From positions 1-64,000 of the forward strand of contig NZ_JACJSZ010000007.1 in the NCBI RefSeq assembly GCF_014698445.1: a stretch of DNA of 64,000 nucleotides, given 5' to 3'. Both the position numbers and the translations under genes were made by a program. The notes beneath the pieces are model-generated. The model ran no database searches. It was given only the letters and a program-made list of their open reading frames with translations, and was not told where the DNA came from. The stretch comes from Microcystis elabens FACHB-917. GTDB taxonomy: Bacteria; Cyanobacteriota; Cyanobacteriia; PCC-6307; Cyanobiaceae. Below are positions 1-10,605 of the stretch, one piece after another. How positions within the stretch are numbered: position 1 is the stretch's first letter; the number at the start of each line of letters is the position of its first letter.

Positions 1-830
1 CCCCTGATTTCGAGCTCAAGTCCTCTTACAGCATCCGGGTGCAGACCCGCGACCAGGGCAACCGCACCTTCGCCAAGGTGTTCACGATCTCGGTGACCAA
101 CATCAATGAAGCCCCCACCAGTGGCACTGACTTCTTTACCGCTAGCACTGAAGTGGATGCTCTTCAGGGTCTAGGAGGCAACGATGGATTTTTTGTTGAT
201 ATTAGTGCCCTTAACAGCGGCGATAGCTTTGATGGTGGTGCCGATACTGACCAAGTGACTTTCTCTGGTGGATCGTCAACTCAGATCCTGACAATTGATC
301 TAAACCAAGCCAATCAGCTTGTCAGCCTTACCAATGGACCTGCATTTGCCACCACTCCGATTTTCACGGGGTTTGAGGATGTGAATCTCGCCGGTTTTGC
401 AGGGTCCGGTGTGCTGATTGGAAACAGTGAGGCCAATCGCTTTACTTCCTCTGCACGCAAGGACATCCTCACCGGGGAGGCTGGGGCTGACACCTTCGCC
501 CTTAACGTTCTTGAGCACTCATTGCGGACGGCCTTCGATGTAATTACAGACTACACCAGTATCGATCGGATTGATGCTCCTGGAGCGATTGCTGCAACAC
601 TCACCACTTCCAGTGGAAATGCCACAAGCTTGAGCAGCTCTGCTGTCTCTGCAGTGCTTTCTTCAGCTGCTTTCCCAGCCAATTCTGCCAGAGCCTTTAC
701 CGTGACCGGTCAAAGTGGCACTTTCATTGCCATGAACAACAGCACTGCTGGCTTCAGCAGTACAACTGATGCAATTCTGCACCTTAGTGGCTTCACAATA
801 GGAGTTGCCAATCCTGTAACGATCTTGTAA
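1..830 (+). CDS. C-terminal part of a large secreted RTX/bluetail-type protein (5' end outside window)
   Basis: The reading frame is open from base 3, so the gene starts before the window; about 275 residues are visible. The first residues form a cadherin/VCBS-like strand ending in VTNINEAPT. A region with glycine-aspartate motifs (GLGGND, FDGGADTD, LTGEAGADTF) follows, as in RTX or hemolysin-type calcium-binding modules. The last ~45 residues (FTVTGQSGTF, then TDAILHLSG) resemble the bluetail C-terminal domain of cyanobacterial surface proteins. The likely role is a secreted or cell-surface calcium-binding adhesin; this is family inference. GC is visibly lower than in the rest of the window, which suggests acquired or fast-evolving DNA. 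The stop is TAA at 828-830. Confidence 0.75.
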   Translation, partial: PDFELKSSYSIRVQTRDQGNRTFAKVFTISVTNINEAPTSGTDFFTASTEVDALQGLGGNDGFFVDISALNSGDSFDGGADTDQVTFSGGSSTQILTIDLNQANQLVSLTNGPAFATTPIFTGFEDVNLAGFAGSGVLIGNSEANRFTSSARKDILTGEAGADTFALNVLEHSLRTAFDVITDYTSIDRIDAPGAIAATLTTSSGNATSLSSSAVSAVLSSAAFPANSARAFTVTGQSGTFIAMNNSTAGFSSTTDAILHLSGFTIGVANPVTIL

Positions 831-832
831 AC

Positions 833-894
833 TCCTTTTGTCCTTTTGTCCTTTTGTCCTTTTGTCCTTTTGTCCTTTTGTCCTTTTGTCCTTT
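833..894. repeat. 8-bp tandem repeat (TCCTTTTG), 7 full copies plus a partial
   Basis: Seven exact copies of TCCTTTTG occupy 833-888 and a partial copy (TCCTTT) runs to 894. The array begins two bases after the stop codon of the RTX/bluetail gene and abuts the inverted-repeat element starting at 895. It is non-coding. Such arrays can change length by replication slippage; no function is shown by the sequence. Confidence 0.95.
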
Positions 895-1048
895 CCTGAT
901 CAGCAACGAAGCTCCGCAGTGCCAATTTGCCGTCGTTCAGGGATGCCGACCAGTGCCGCATAAGGCCACAAAAGACAGTTTCCGCAGGACATCTGCTTTT
1001 ATGCGTTTAAAAGCATTAACATGATGCGGAGCTTTGTTGCTGATCAGG
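895..1048. mobile_element. MITE-like element with 24-bp terminal inverted repeats
   Basis: The 24 bases at 895-918 and the 24 bases at 1025-1048 are inverted repeats with a single mismatch. They enclose about 106 bp with no convincing coding content. The interior also has a hairpin at 994-1015 (arms TGCTTTTA and TAAAAGCA). Size and structure fit a miniature inverted-repeat transposable element or a deleted insertion sequence. No clear target duplication was seen, and the left side is blocked by the octamer array. Confidence 0.6.
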
Positions 1049-1386
1049 TCTGCTTATCCTGGGATCTCTTCAATCTTCTAATGGCACTGCTTTTTGGCTT
1101 GAAACTTTTTGACGCTTTGTATTGCCCCACGGCTTCACCCGTTCACTGCATTTTGTTTTTCCACTCAAAAGTGCCCAACAGGAGGCCGACAAGGGACAGT
1201 ACAAGACTAAGGTGGTGGGAGTATGTCATTCGATGCAGTGCTAGCAGCTAGTTGACATTCTACGCCTCACAGGCGCGGGACGTGCCGCCGCAGCACGGAC
1301 GTACTTCAAGCCTTATCCCTTATGGAACCCCTGAAAAACCCGCTGATATTAATCCAGGGTCATGACTGAGTCTAGAACAGGCATAG
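1049..1386. other. Intergenic stretch with no supported gene
   Basis: This stretch between the MITE-like element and the insertion sequence is less GC-rich than the core genome. A short rightward open frame crosses its left part (to 1251), but it starts inside the inverted repeat and has no recognisable features. I see no RNA gene or clear promoter here. Confidence 0.5.
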
Positions 1387-2665
1387 GGCTGATTCATAGT
1401 TTCACCATAGGTTCGGGGATGCCTGGCGCGTGGCCATCCCCAGCAAGCCCGTGATGTCGTGCATCACCGCCTGCATCCCGGCCCGAATCGACCGACATCC
1501 GGCCAGCCTCAGCAGGTTCATCGCTGCGGTTCGCAGCATGGCCATCGCGCCGGCGCCATTGCTCCGATAGCGGTGGCTGGCCACATGGAGCTGGGTGTCC
1601 CGAATCCAGCGCCAGCCCTCGATTCTCCAGTGCTCTCGCACCAGTTTCAGCAGGGTTCCTGGGGTGGTGCGCAGGCTGGTGAGGAGAGATGGATGGCTGA
1701 AAGGGCTTGCCGTTGCGGGTGCCGGTGGCCACCACCTATACGATCCAGCTGGTGCCGATCCCGGCCTGGGCGATGTGCTCTGAGGCCGCTTTGGCACGCA
1801 TCGCCCAGGTGATAGTACGGCCATGGCTGATCTCGTGATTCCTGGCTACATAAGGGATCTTGCGCTTTCCGTGAAACTGGCTGCGGATCTGTCGGTGCAG
1901 CGTTTTCTGGTTGGCCTTCACCGTCAGGAGGAAGTGGGCCTCCTGCTCCTGGAGTTGCCGAAAAACGGCTTCTGGGTGTGCAGGGCAACTGCCTGGATCA
2001 GCACCCCTCCAGATCCAGCTCGCCGAGGAGCTGCCTCAGCACCGCTCGTTCGTGGTTCTCGCCGGTGGCGTAGCAGGCCTGGCTGTAGCTGTCAGGTTTC
2101 TGCGAAGCAGTACGCCACGCCCAGGGCGGCGGAGTAGAGCGTCACCTGGGCAATGTCGACGCAGTCTGCCGGCGGCCATAGGCCGAACCGCCACCGTCGG
2201 TGGGCAATGGAACCTCGGAGCGTCTTGCCGTCGCACACCAGCTGATCGAGATCCACAGCACCACCGTGGATCTGAGCGATCGTCCAGTCACGGATGGCAG
2301 CACCAAGCGCCGTCACGTCCACCTTCAGAAAGAAGTGGCGGAAGGAGGAATCCGATGGCGGTCGCCGCAGCTCCAGGCCCAGCGCCTCGGCCGACACGCA
2401 GTGGTGGCGGATGGCAAAACGCTCCAGGTCCCGTAGGCTCTGGCAGTGGCTCAGGATACGTAACACGGCCACCAGCTGCAGGAGCCAGGCCGGAATCCGC
2501 ACCCCACGCCGCATCCGGGCATCCGGAATCGCCTTGAGGTGGCTCATCAGATCGAGATCGGTTGCAGCAGAGGCGCTTTCGGGCGCAGGGAGGAGGCCAT
2601 TCCGCCGACCTCAACCCATGCTCGCAGCCTCGGCAAGAAAGGCTGTGACTGACTTTGAATCAGCC
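1387..2665 (-). mobile_element. Degenerate ISAs1-family insertion sequence with terminal inverted repeats
   Basis: The ends are marked by inverted repeats GGCTGATTCATAGT (1387-1400) and, on the opposite strand, GGCTGATTCAAAGT (2652-2665). They are 14 bp with one mismatch, and both are preceded a few bases outside by a CAGG. The length of about 1.28 kb fits the ISAs1 family. The transposase inside is frameshifted (see 1402-2547). No target duplication was recognised. The right end lies about 175 bp upstream of chlL, so the element may have displaced or altered its upstream region. Confidence 0.75.
1402..2547 (-). pseudogene. ISAs1-family transposase, frameshifted
   Basis: The N-terminal fragment (2547 down to about 2092) has the family start with IPDARMRRGVRIPAWLLQL and the catalytic-aspartate segment VCDGKTLRGS. 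A middle fragment in another frame (about 1960 to 1736) carries FLLTVKANQKTLHRQI and HEISHGRTITWA. The C-terminal fragment (about 1740 to 1402) carries LVREHWRIEG, HRYRSNGAG and SIRAGMQAVMHDITGLL. These are consecutive parts of one ISAs1 (DDE, H-repeat-associated) transposase split over different frames, with a TGA in the middle. It is therefore inactive unless the sequence contains errors. Confidence 0.85.
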
Positions 2666-2783
2666 GTCCCTGCGCTTCCTGCTGGAGCGTCGGTATGGGC
2701 GGCTCAGGGATGCACCGCAGCGACGTTTCGAAACCCCCATGTTTCGGTTTGCATGAACCCCTGACAGCCGGGATCCGTTCTGA

Positions 2784-3749
<966 letters not shown>

Positions 3750-3779
3750 TTGCCAGCCGACGGACACCGGCGGGGCCGC

Positions 3780-4667
3780 TCAGATCTCCGCGGCGGCCCG
3801 CTCCACCAGGCGGCGGGCCACCGCCTGCACGCCCGTGTGCTGGTAGGTGTCGGTGAACGCATCGAGGAAGGTGGCGAGCTGCTGGAGGCTCCCCTGCCAG
3901 GGCCCGAGGGTCGATTCGAGCGCCTGCACGGCCCTCTGGCCGCTGAGGCCCAGCTCGCTCACGAAGTCCCCGGCCCAGTTCTGCCAGGTGCCGGTGGCCT
4001 GGCGCAGGAAGCCGAGGTGGGCCCCGTCGCCGCGGCCGGGCAGCAGGCCGGCCATGGCGCCGTAGGCCGGGGACTGGCGCAGTTCACGGCTGCCCACCCG
4101 GCCGAGCAGCCCGTCCAGCTGCTGCAGGGCCCGATCCCCCAGGGGCAGCAGGGCATCGAAGCAGACCAGGGCGGCCATGCGCACCCGTGCCTCGCCCCCG
4201 TACTCCCGCAGGGCGGCGGCGAAGTCGGCGAAGTTGTCGCCCGGCAGCCCGTTCACCTGGGTGAAGGCCAGCATCTCGGCCGCCACCTTCAGGCTCAGAT
4301 CCACCGCCTGCAGGGTCTCGCTGGCCGGGGTGAGATCGGCGACCCGCTTCACCAGCGGCAGGGCGCCGCCGACGTTGGCCAGCAGCCGCAGACCGCCGGT
4401 CGCCTTCTGGGAGCGGTTCACCGCGTCGTAGAGGCTCAGGGCGCGCCCGTAGCCCTCGTGCCGGGCCCGGCTCAGGACATCGGCCCGCTCGCGCACCTGC
4501 CGCACCAGGGCGGGGTCGTCGCTGCCGAGCACGTCGATGATCAGGGCCTCGGCGCTGGTCTGGTTGTGCCAGCCGCGGGGCACCACGCTGCCGATGCCCC
4601 GCAGGGCCAGCACGGTGAGGTTGCGGTGCGGCAGGGCTTCCAGCCGCTCCAGCACGGTGGCGCTCAC
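3780..4667 (-). CDS. Conserved hypothetical, alpha-helical, downstream of por
   Basis: This is a 295-residue protein with no signal peptide and no membrane segment. It looks mostly helical, with many Leu/Ala-rich amphipathic stretches (for example LIIDVLGSDDPALVRQVRER and LKVAAEMLAFTQVNGLPGDN). I do not recognise a catalytic motif. The start is GTG, overlapping the stop of the upstream gene by 4 bp (GTGA), so the two are translationally coupled and co-transcribed with por. The context suggests, but does not prove, a role linked to chlorophyll or photosystem biogenesis. Confidence 0.75.
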   Translation of the reverse strand: MSATVLERLEALPHRNLTVLALRGIGSVVPRGWHNQTSAEALIIDVLGSDDPALVRQVRERADVLSRARHEGYGRALSLYDAVNRSQKATGGLRLLANVGGALPLVKRVADLTPASETLQAVDLSLKVAAEMLAFTQVNGLPGDNFADFAAALREYGGEARVRMAALVCFDALLPLGDRALQQLDGLLGRVGSRELRQSPAYGAMAGLLPGRGDGAHLGFLRQATGTWQNWAGDFVSELGLSGQRAVQALESTLGPWQGSLQQLATFLDAFTDTYQHTGVQAVARRLVERAAAEI

Positions 4668-5173
4668 GTCGCCGGCTCCAGGGCGGGCCGCAGCGCCGCC
4701 AGTCCGCCGAGATCGAAGGCCCCCAGCAGCTCATGGCGGCTGTCCTCGTCCAGCCCGTCACCCTGGCCGATCACCTTCACCTGGAAGCGGTCGGCCACCA
4801 GCAGGGCACTGGCCTGGGGGCCCTGCTCCACCAGGGGCCAGCCCTGGAGCCGTTCGCCGGCAGCCGCGAATTTCTCCCTCGCCTCCGGCGCGGTGAGCAC
4901 ATCGGAGATGGACAGCAGGGCCTTGAGCTGATCCCCCTGCCGCAGACGGGCCTGGCTGAAGCCGCGCTTCTCCTGGGTGAAGACGAGCTGCTCGCCCGCC
5001 TCGGGGGACGGGAACAGACGGTTGAAGGCCGTGCCGTTGACCACCGCTGCGGTGGGAACTTCGGCGACGGTGCCGCCGGGCAGCCAGGAGCCGAAGGGCA
5101 GCAGCACCACGGCCCCGATCGCCAGGGCGGCGGCCAGCAGAAGGCCCAGACCCCAGCGCAGCAGGCGTGCCAT
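4664..5173 (-). CDS. Conserved hypothetical single-pass membrane protein, downstream of por
   Basis: The protein has 169 residues. An N-terminal hydrophobic segment (about residues 5-28, LLRWGLGLLLAAALAIGAVV) could be a membrane anchor or signal peptide. The rest is soluble and has no motif I recognise; conserved-looking parts include NGTAFNRLFPSP and FTQEKRGFSQARL. It begins 3 bp after the por stop and overlaps the next gene by 4 bp, so it belongs to the por transcription unit. It may support por or thylakoid function, but nothing in the sequence proves this. Confidence 0.75.
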   Translation of the reverse strand: MARLLRWGLGLLLAAALAIGAVVLLPFGSWLPGGTVAEVPTAAVVNGTAFNRLFPSPEAGEQLVFTQEKRGFSQARLRQGDQLKALLSISDVLTAPEAREKFAAAGERLQGWPLVEQGPQASALLVADRFQVKVIGQGDGLDEDSRHELLGAFDLGGLAALRPALEPAT

Positions 5174-5176
5174 GGC

Positions 5177-6897
<1,721 letters not shown>

Positions 6898-6915
6898 GGG
6901 AACGGCGCGGCTGCT

Positions 6916-7020
6916 TCAGGCTTTGTAGAGGCTGAAGCAGAGACGCACGGCGAGCACCCCGGCATGGGCCGCCACGATGAGGGCGATCAGCACTTCGGCC
7001 TGGTTGATCGGAGTGACCAT
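6916..7020 (-). CDS. psaM: Photosystem I reaction centre subunit XII (PsaM)
   Basis: This is a 34-residue single-helix protein: ATG at 7020, stop TGA at 6916-6918. The pattern is a short polar start (TPINQAE), a hydrophobic helix (VLIALIVAAHAGVLAVRL) and a C-terminal SLYKA. It matches the PsaM pattern of a helix followed by RL and then (E/S)LYK. PsaM is a small cyanobacterial PSI subunit at the trimer-forming side of the complex. It is the first gene of the leftward run that leads to por. A purine-rich GAGGA lies just before the start. Confidence 0.85.
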   Translation of the reverse strand: MVTPINQAEVLIALIVAAHAGVLAVRLCFSLYKA

Positions 7021-7111
7021 GTCCTCGACGGTGAATGGAGTTTGACCGACCCATTCTTCGGCCATCGCGAGCTACGTTCCAGCCTCCGGCCTTGCCCTGT
7101 CACAGCTCTTG

Positions 7112-7609
7112 ATGGCACCCCAACCCTGCCCCGAGTCCCCGCCCGGGTCCCTGACGGTGTCCGCCGCCCAGGTGCGCGGCCTCGATCTCTCCCCCCTGGC
7201 GGGCCTGGCGTCGCTGGCACCGGCCGCTTTGCTCACCGCCGCCGGCGGCCTGGCACTCGACTTCGACTGGCCCCGGGAGCCGGAGGATCCGCGCGAGCTC
7301 TCGGAGATCCCGGAGCTGCGGCTGTGGAGCCTGAGGGCCGACGCGCTCCATCCCTGGCTGCCCCTGGTGTTGGAGCGCAGCGGCGGCCAGCTCACCCGCC
7401 ACGTGGCGATGCTGCTGCCCCATGGCTTCAGCCCCACCGAGGGGATCCGCTTCGCGCCCGAGAGCCTGGAGCTCTGGATCACCCACCGCCTGTTCCTTCT
7501 CGACCACTGGGCCGCCGGCGGGGGGATCGAGTGCCGCGCCAACCTCGGCCAGATGGCCGCCGTGCTCGGCTACGAGCTCGACCCCGGCTTCTGGAGCGTC
7601 ATCCCCTGA
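7112..7609 (+). CDS. CRR6-family protein (DUF1817), NDH-1 assembly related
   Basis: The 165-residue soluble protein has the family core HVAMLLPHGFSPTEGIRF, then ITHRLFLLDHWA, and a C-terminal LGQMAAVLGYELDPGFW. In plants, CRR6 is a chloroplast factor for assembly of the NAD(P)H dehydrogenase-like complex. Cyanobacterial homologues are thought to help assemble NDH-1. I chose the ATG at 7112; a TTG immediately before it is a poor alternative. Its 3' end overlaps the convergent TauE-type gene by about 40 bp. It is divergent from psaM, with a ~90 bp gap holding both upstream regions. Confidence 0.85.
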   Translation: MAPQPCPESPPGSLTVSAAQVRGLDLSPLAGLASLAPAALLTAAGGLALDFDWPREPEDPRELSEIPELRLWSLRADALHPWLPLVLERSGGQLTRHVAMLLPHGFSPTEGIRFAPESLELWITHRLFLLDHWAAGGGIECRANLGQMAAVLGYELDPGFWSVIP

Positions 7610-8337
7610 GCCTCGACCCACAGACCCAGGGCGCGGCGGCCGCTGTCCACCGCCAGCACCAGGGTGATGGCCCGCAGCATCCACACCAGCCGCTCCTCCC
7701 GCACCCGCTCGAGCCGGGAGGCGGACCACTGGGCCGCCACCGCTGCGGTGCCACCGAGCACCAGAGCGACCAGGGGATTCGCCCGGCCATCGGCCAGGAA
7801 GGCCAGCGAGGCGCTGCACGCGGAGGCCAGCACCGCCAGGGTGCTGTAGCGAATCGCCGCATGGACCGGCAGCCGCAGCAGCCCCACCATCACCGGCACC
7901 ATCACCAGGCCGCCCCCCACGCCGAGCAGGCCGGCCGCCACCCCCGCCAGGACGCCCACCGGGGCCATGGAGAGGGCCATCAGACGCGGCCCGGGGTCCG
8001 GCGGCGCCGGATCCTGCCGGCGTCGGGGCCGGACGAGTCCGGTGAGCAGGGCATAGAGCAGGGCCTGCAGGCCCAGCAGCTGCCACCCGGCCAGCCCCTG
8101 GCCCAGGTGGCTGAACAGACCGGCGCTGAGGGCGGCCCCGGCGGAGATCGCCACCGCCCCCGACCAGGCGAGGCGGCCGCTGCGCACGTGGGCGATGCTG
8201 CCGCCGAGGGTGGTGGGAACGATCGCCAGGGTGCTGGTGGCCAGGGCCTGATGGGGCGTCAGCCCCAGCAGCAGCAGCAGGGGGGAGAAGATCAGGCCAC
8301 CGCCGATCCCCAGCAGTCCGGAGAGCAGGCCGGCCAC
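7570..8337 (-). CDS. TauE/SafE-family membrane permease
   Basis: The family forms inner-membrane exporters or importers for sulfite, sulfoacetate or other organic anions. The protein has about 255 residues with 7-8 hydrophobic segments and the duplicated signature GLLGIGGGLIFSPLL (N-terminal half) and GLLGVGGGLVMVPVM (C-terminal half). The start is unclear: the first GTG is at 8337, but a hydrophobic stretch (LLPLLPLGLVAG) continues in frame upstream to a stop without an ATG, GTG or TTG. The real N-terminus could use a CTG, or the first helix may be short. It converges with the CRR6-like gene and diverges from the lipoate ligase gene. The substrate cannot be told. Confidence 0.85.
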   Translation of the reverse strand: MAGLLSGLLGIGGGLIFSPLLLLLGLTPHQALATSTLAIVPTTLGGSIAHVRSGRLAWSGAVAISAGAALSAGLFSHLGQGLAGWQLLGLQALLYALLTGLVRPRRRQDPAPPDPGPRLMALSMAPVGVLAGVAAGLLGVGGGLVMVPVMVGLLRLPVHAAIRYSTLAVLASACSASLAFLADGRANPLVALVLGGTAAVAAQWSASRLERVREERLVWMLRAITLVLAVDSGRRALGLWVEAQGMTLQKPGSSS

Positions 8338-8408
8338 CAGTCCCAGGGGCAGCAGGGGCAGCAGACTCCAGATCAGGGTCGAGGCCTGCGGCTGACCAGG
8401 GGGGCATC

Positions 8409-9218
8409 ATGACAGCGTCGCCGGCCCGATCCCTGCCACCGGAGGCACCCATGCGCTGGGTCGAGACGACGTGCCTGGGTGGCGACTGGCAGATGGCCAT
8501 CGACGCCTGGCTGCTGGACGGCCCGCCGGAGCCGGCCTTCCGGCTCTACCGCTGGTCGCGCCCCACCCTCTCCCTGGGCTGGCATCAGCGGCGGCTGGAG
8601 CCCCACTGGTGGGATCTGCGGCGCCGGGGGCGCATCGATCTGGTGCGCCGCCCCAGTGGCGGCAGGGCCGTGCTCCATGGCGCCGACCTCACCTACGCGC
8701 TGGTGTGGCCCCAGCCGTCGGGAACCCGATCGGAGGTCTACCGCCGGGCCCTGGTCTGGCTGGTGGAGGCCTTTGCCGCCATGGACCTGCCGCTGCATTG
8801 CGGCCGCCAGGCGGCCGCAATGCAGCGCAGCAGCTGCTTTGCCACCAGCACCGTCGCCGATCTGGTCCATGCCGACGGCGCCAAGCGGGTGGGCAGCGCC
8901 CAGCTCTGGCGCGGCGGCCACCTGCTGCAGCACGGATCGATCCAGCTGGCCCCCTGCCCCGTGCTGTGGCGCGAGGTGTTCGGCGGCGATCCCCCTGACC
9001 TCGATCCCCTGCCGCTGGCCGGTACCGACCTGGAGGAGCACCTGCTCCGCTCGGCGGCGCGCTGGTTGCCATGGCCCGCCGGTCCCGTGCCCGACGTGGG
9101 GTGTGGGCCATCGCTCCTGCCGCCACGGCCGCCGCTGGTGCCCCTGGCTGCGGAGGCACTGGCCGCCATCGCCCCCCGGCTCGCCCGTCATCGGCTGGAC
9201 GAGTCGGTCAGCGGCTGA
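8409..9218 (+). CDS. Lipoate/biotin protein ligase family protein
   Basis: This is a cofactor-transferring ligase family (LplA/BirA fold), 269 residues. The diagnostic segments are RLYRWSRPTLSLGWHQ, RRPSGGRAVLHGADLTYAL, the lysine-containing GAKRVGSAQLWR, and LLQHGSIQL. It probably attaches or transfers lipoate or octanoate to E2 or GcvH-type subunits, but the exact substrate is not visible. The ATG at 8409 is used; the internal ATG at 8451 (MRWVETTCLGG) is equally plausible because the family core begins there. A perfect 37-bp palindrome lies inside the gene at 8791-8827 and encodes the variable linker before SSCFATSTVADLV. Confidence 0.85.
   Translation: MTASPARSLPPEAPMRWVETTCLGGDWQMAIDAWLLDGPPEPAFRLYRWSRPTLSLGWHQRRLEPHWWDLRRRGRIDLVRRPSGGRAVLHGADLTYALVWPQPSGTRSEVYRRALVWLVEAFAAMDLPLHCGRQAAAMQRSSCFATSTVADLVHADGAKRVGSAQLWRGGHLLQHGSIQLAPCPVLWREVFGGDPPDLDPLPLAGTDLEEHLLRSAARWLPWPAGPVPDVGCGPSLLPPRPPLVPLAAEALAAIAPRLARHRLDESVSG
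8791..8827. repeat. 37-bp perfect palindrome inside the lipoate ligase gene
   Basis: Two 18-bp arms (8791-8808 and 8810-8827) are exact inverted repeats around a single A at 8809. The arms contain GCGGCCGC. The palindrome lies wholly in coding sequence and would form a very stable hairpin in DNA or mRNA. Confidence 0.97.
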
Positions 9219-9227
9219 CCGAAGACA

Positions 9228-10547
9228 TCAGCGGCTGACCGGATCCGTCGGTGGGGAGACCTCTCCGGAGCTGACCATGCCGCGGGCCACCTGGCCGAGG
9301 ACCAGTCCGAGGGGGTAGCCGTTCTCACGGCGGGCGACGGAGAGCAGGTTGGCGGGGAGCCGCAGCCCCATCTTCTTCAGCACCGCATCCCCCAGCTCGG
9401 GACGCTCCACGGTGCCGCAGGGCAGTCCGGCCGGGCTGAGCACCAGCAGCCGCCGGTGGTTGCCGTCATCGAGCTGGAGGGCGGCCTGCCAGAGCGGTGC
9501 CGATTCGGGGATGGCGGGCAGGCTGGCGAGGGGCCGGAGGTGGTCCCCAACCCGTTCCAGGTCCCAGCACTGGACCGGCAGGGACTGCAGTGGCTCGTCA
9601 TCGATGACCCCCTGCCAGCGACCCCGGTCACAGACCAGCAACCACTCCGGCGGTCCGTTGGCGTCAGGGCCGGCGGCGGCGGTGGTGGCGGGGGCTTGGC
9701 CCGCTTCGGCGATGGGCGCCGCGGTGCCGAGGCGCATCCGGCTCAGCTCCCGCAGGGTGGTGTCGGCCTCCAGCACCCGGAAGCGGCGCTGCGCCACATC
9801 CCGGACCTTGAGATCCTTGAGGGCCTGCTGGACGACCAGCATCTGTTTCTGGTTGCGGGCCGCCCCGAGGCCGAACCAGCCGAGCAGGATCAGCCAGGCG
9901 CCGCCGATGCCGCCCCCCCGCAGCAGCAGCACCGTGCCCATGCCGACGGCGAACAGCGACAGGAACCGGCCGCAGGCATTGGCCACCTCCACGCCCCGCC
10001 GCTGGCTGCCGGAGACCTGCCAGACCAGGGCCTTGACGATCAGCCCCCCATCCAGGGGCAGGCCGGGCAGCAGGTTGAACAGGCCCAGGATCAGGTTGAG
10101 GGCGGCGAGCCGCTCCACCATCTGGCCCAGCACCGGGGCGACATGGCTGGCGGCATGGGTGGAGGCCAGGAGGCCGAAGCCGAGCACCAGGCTCACCGCC
10201 GGTCCGGCCGCCGCCACCATCAGGGCGCCGCGGGCGGTGGAGCATTCCCGCTCGACACTGGCCACGCCGCCGAGCAGGAAGAGGGTGATGCTCTTCACCT
10301 TGACCCCCTGGTGCAGGGCCACCAGGGAATGGCCGAGCTCGTGCAGCAGCACGGAGACGAACAGGGCCAGGGACGTGACCAGGGCCACGGCCCAGAGGGC
10401 CGCCGGGGCGAGCTGGCGGCCCAGGCTGAGGGCGTACTGCTGCTGAAAGGCCATGGTGGCCAGCAGCAGGATGACGAACCAGCTCGGGTGGATGCGCAGG
10501 GGGATGCCGCGGATCGTCAGCAGTTGCCAGCCTTCACCCACGGGCAC
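9228..10547 (-). CDS. Site-2-protease-type M50 metalloprotease with CBS-like C-terminus
   Basis: This is an intramembrane zinc protease, 439 residues. The zinc motif is HELGH (about residues 69-73). The third ligand is in NLLPGLPLDGG (Asp ~166). Several membrane helices occupy residues 20-240. The C-terminal ~200 residues have a CBS-pair pattern (KVRDVAQRRFRVLEADTTL, then a second repeat near ERVGDHLRPLASL), which fits the S2P/CBS subfamily common in cyanobacteria. Such proteases cleave membrane-bound regulators such as anti-sigma factors; the substrate here is unknown. The start is GTG at 10547. The gene is divergent from trpF. Confidence 0.9.
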   Translation of the reverse strand: MPVGEGWQLLTIRGIPLRIHPSWFVILLLATMAFQQQYALSLGRQLAPAALWAVALVTSLALFVSVLLHELGHSLVALHQGVKVKSITLFLLGGVASVERECSTARGALMVAAAGPAVSLVLGFGLLASTHAASHVAPVLGQMVERLAALNLILGLFNLLPGLPLDGGLIVKALVWQVSGSQRRGVEVANACGRFLSLFAVGMGTVLLLRGGGIGGAWLILLGWFGLGAARNQKQMLVVQQALKDLKVRDVAQRRFRVLEADTTLRELSRMRLGTAAPIAEAGQAPATTAAAGPDANGPPEWLLVCDRGRWQGVIDDEPLQSLPVQCWDLERVGDHLRPLASLPAIPESAPLWQAALQLDDGNHRRLLVLSPAGLPCGTVERPELGDAVLKKMGLRLPANLLSVARRENGYPLGLVLGQVARGMVSSGEVSPPTDPVSR

Positions 10548-10605
10548 CGTCCGCTTGGAGATCCGACCGGGGCCGGAGTTGTTCAGCCCATCCTAGAAAG
10601 GCGGG

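Noticed and set aside
994-1015. Hairpin (TGCTTTTA / TAAAAGCA) considered as a terminator of the RTX/bluetail gene
   Set aside because: It lies ~165 bp after the stop, inside the inverted-repeat element, and lacks a following T-run.
1021-1251. Rightward open frame of 76 codons between the MITE-like element and the IS
   Set aside because: It starts inside the inverted repeat and has no protein-like features; chance frame.
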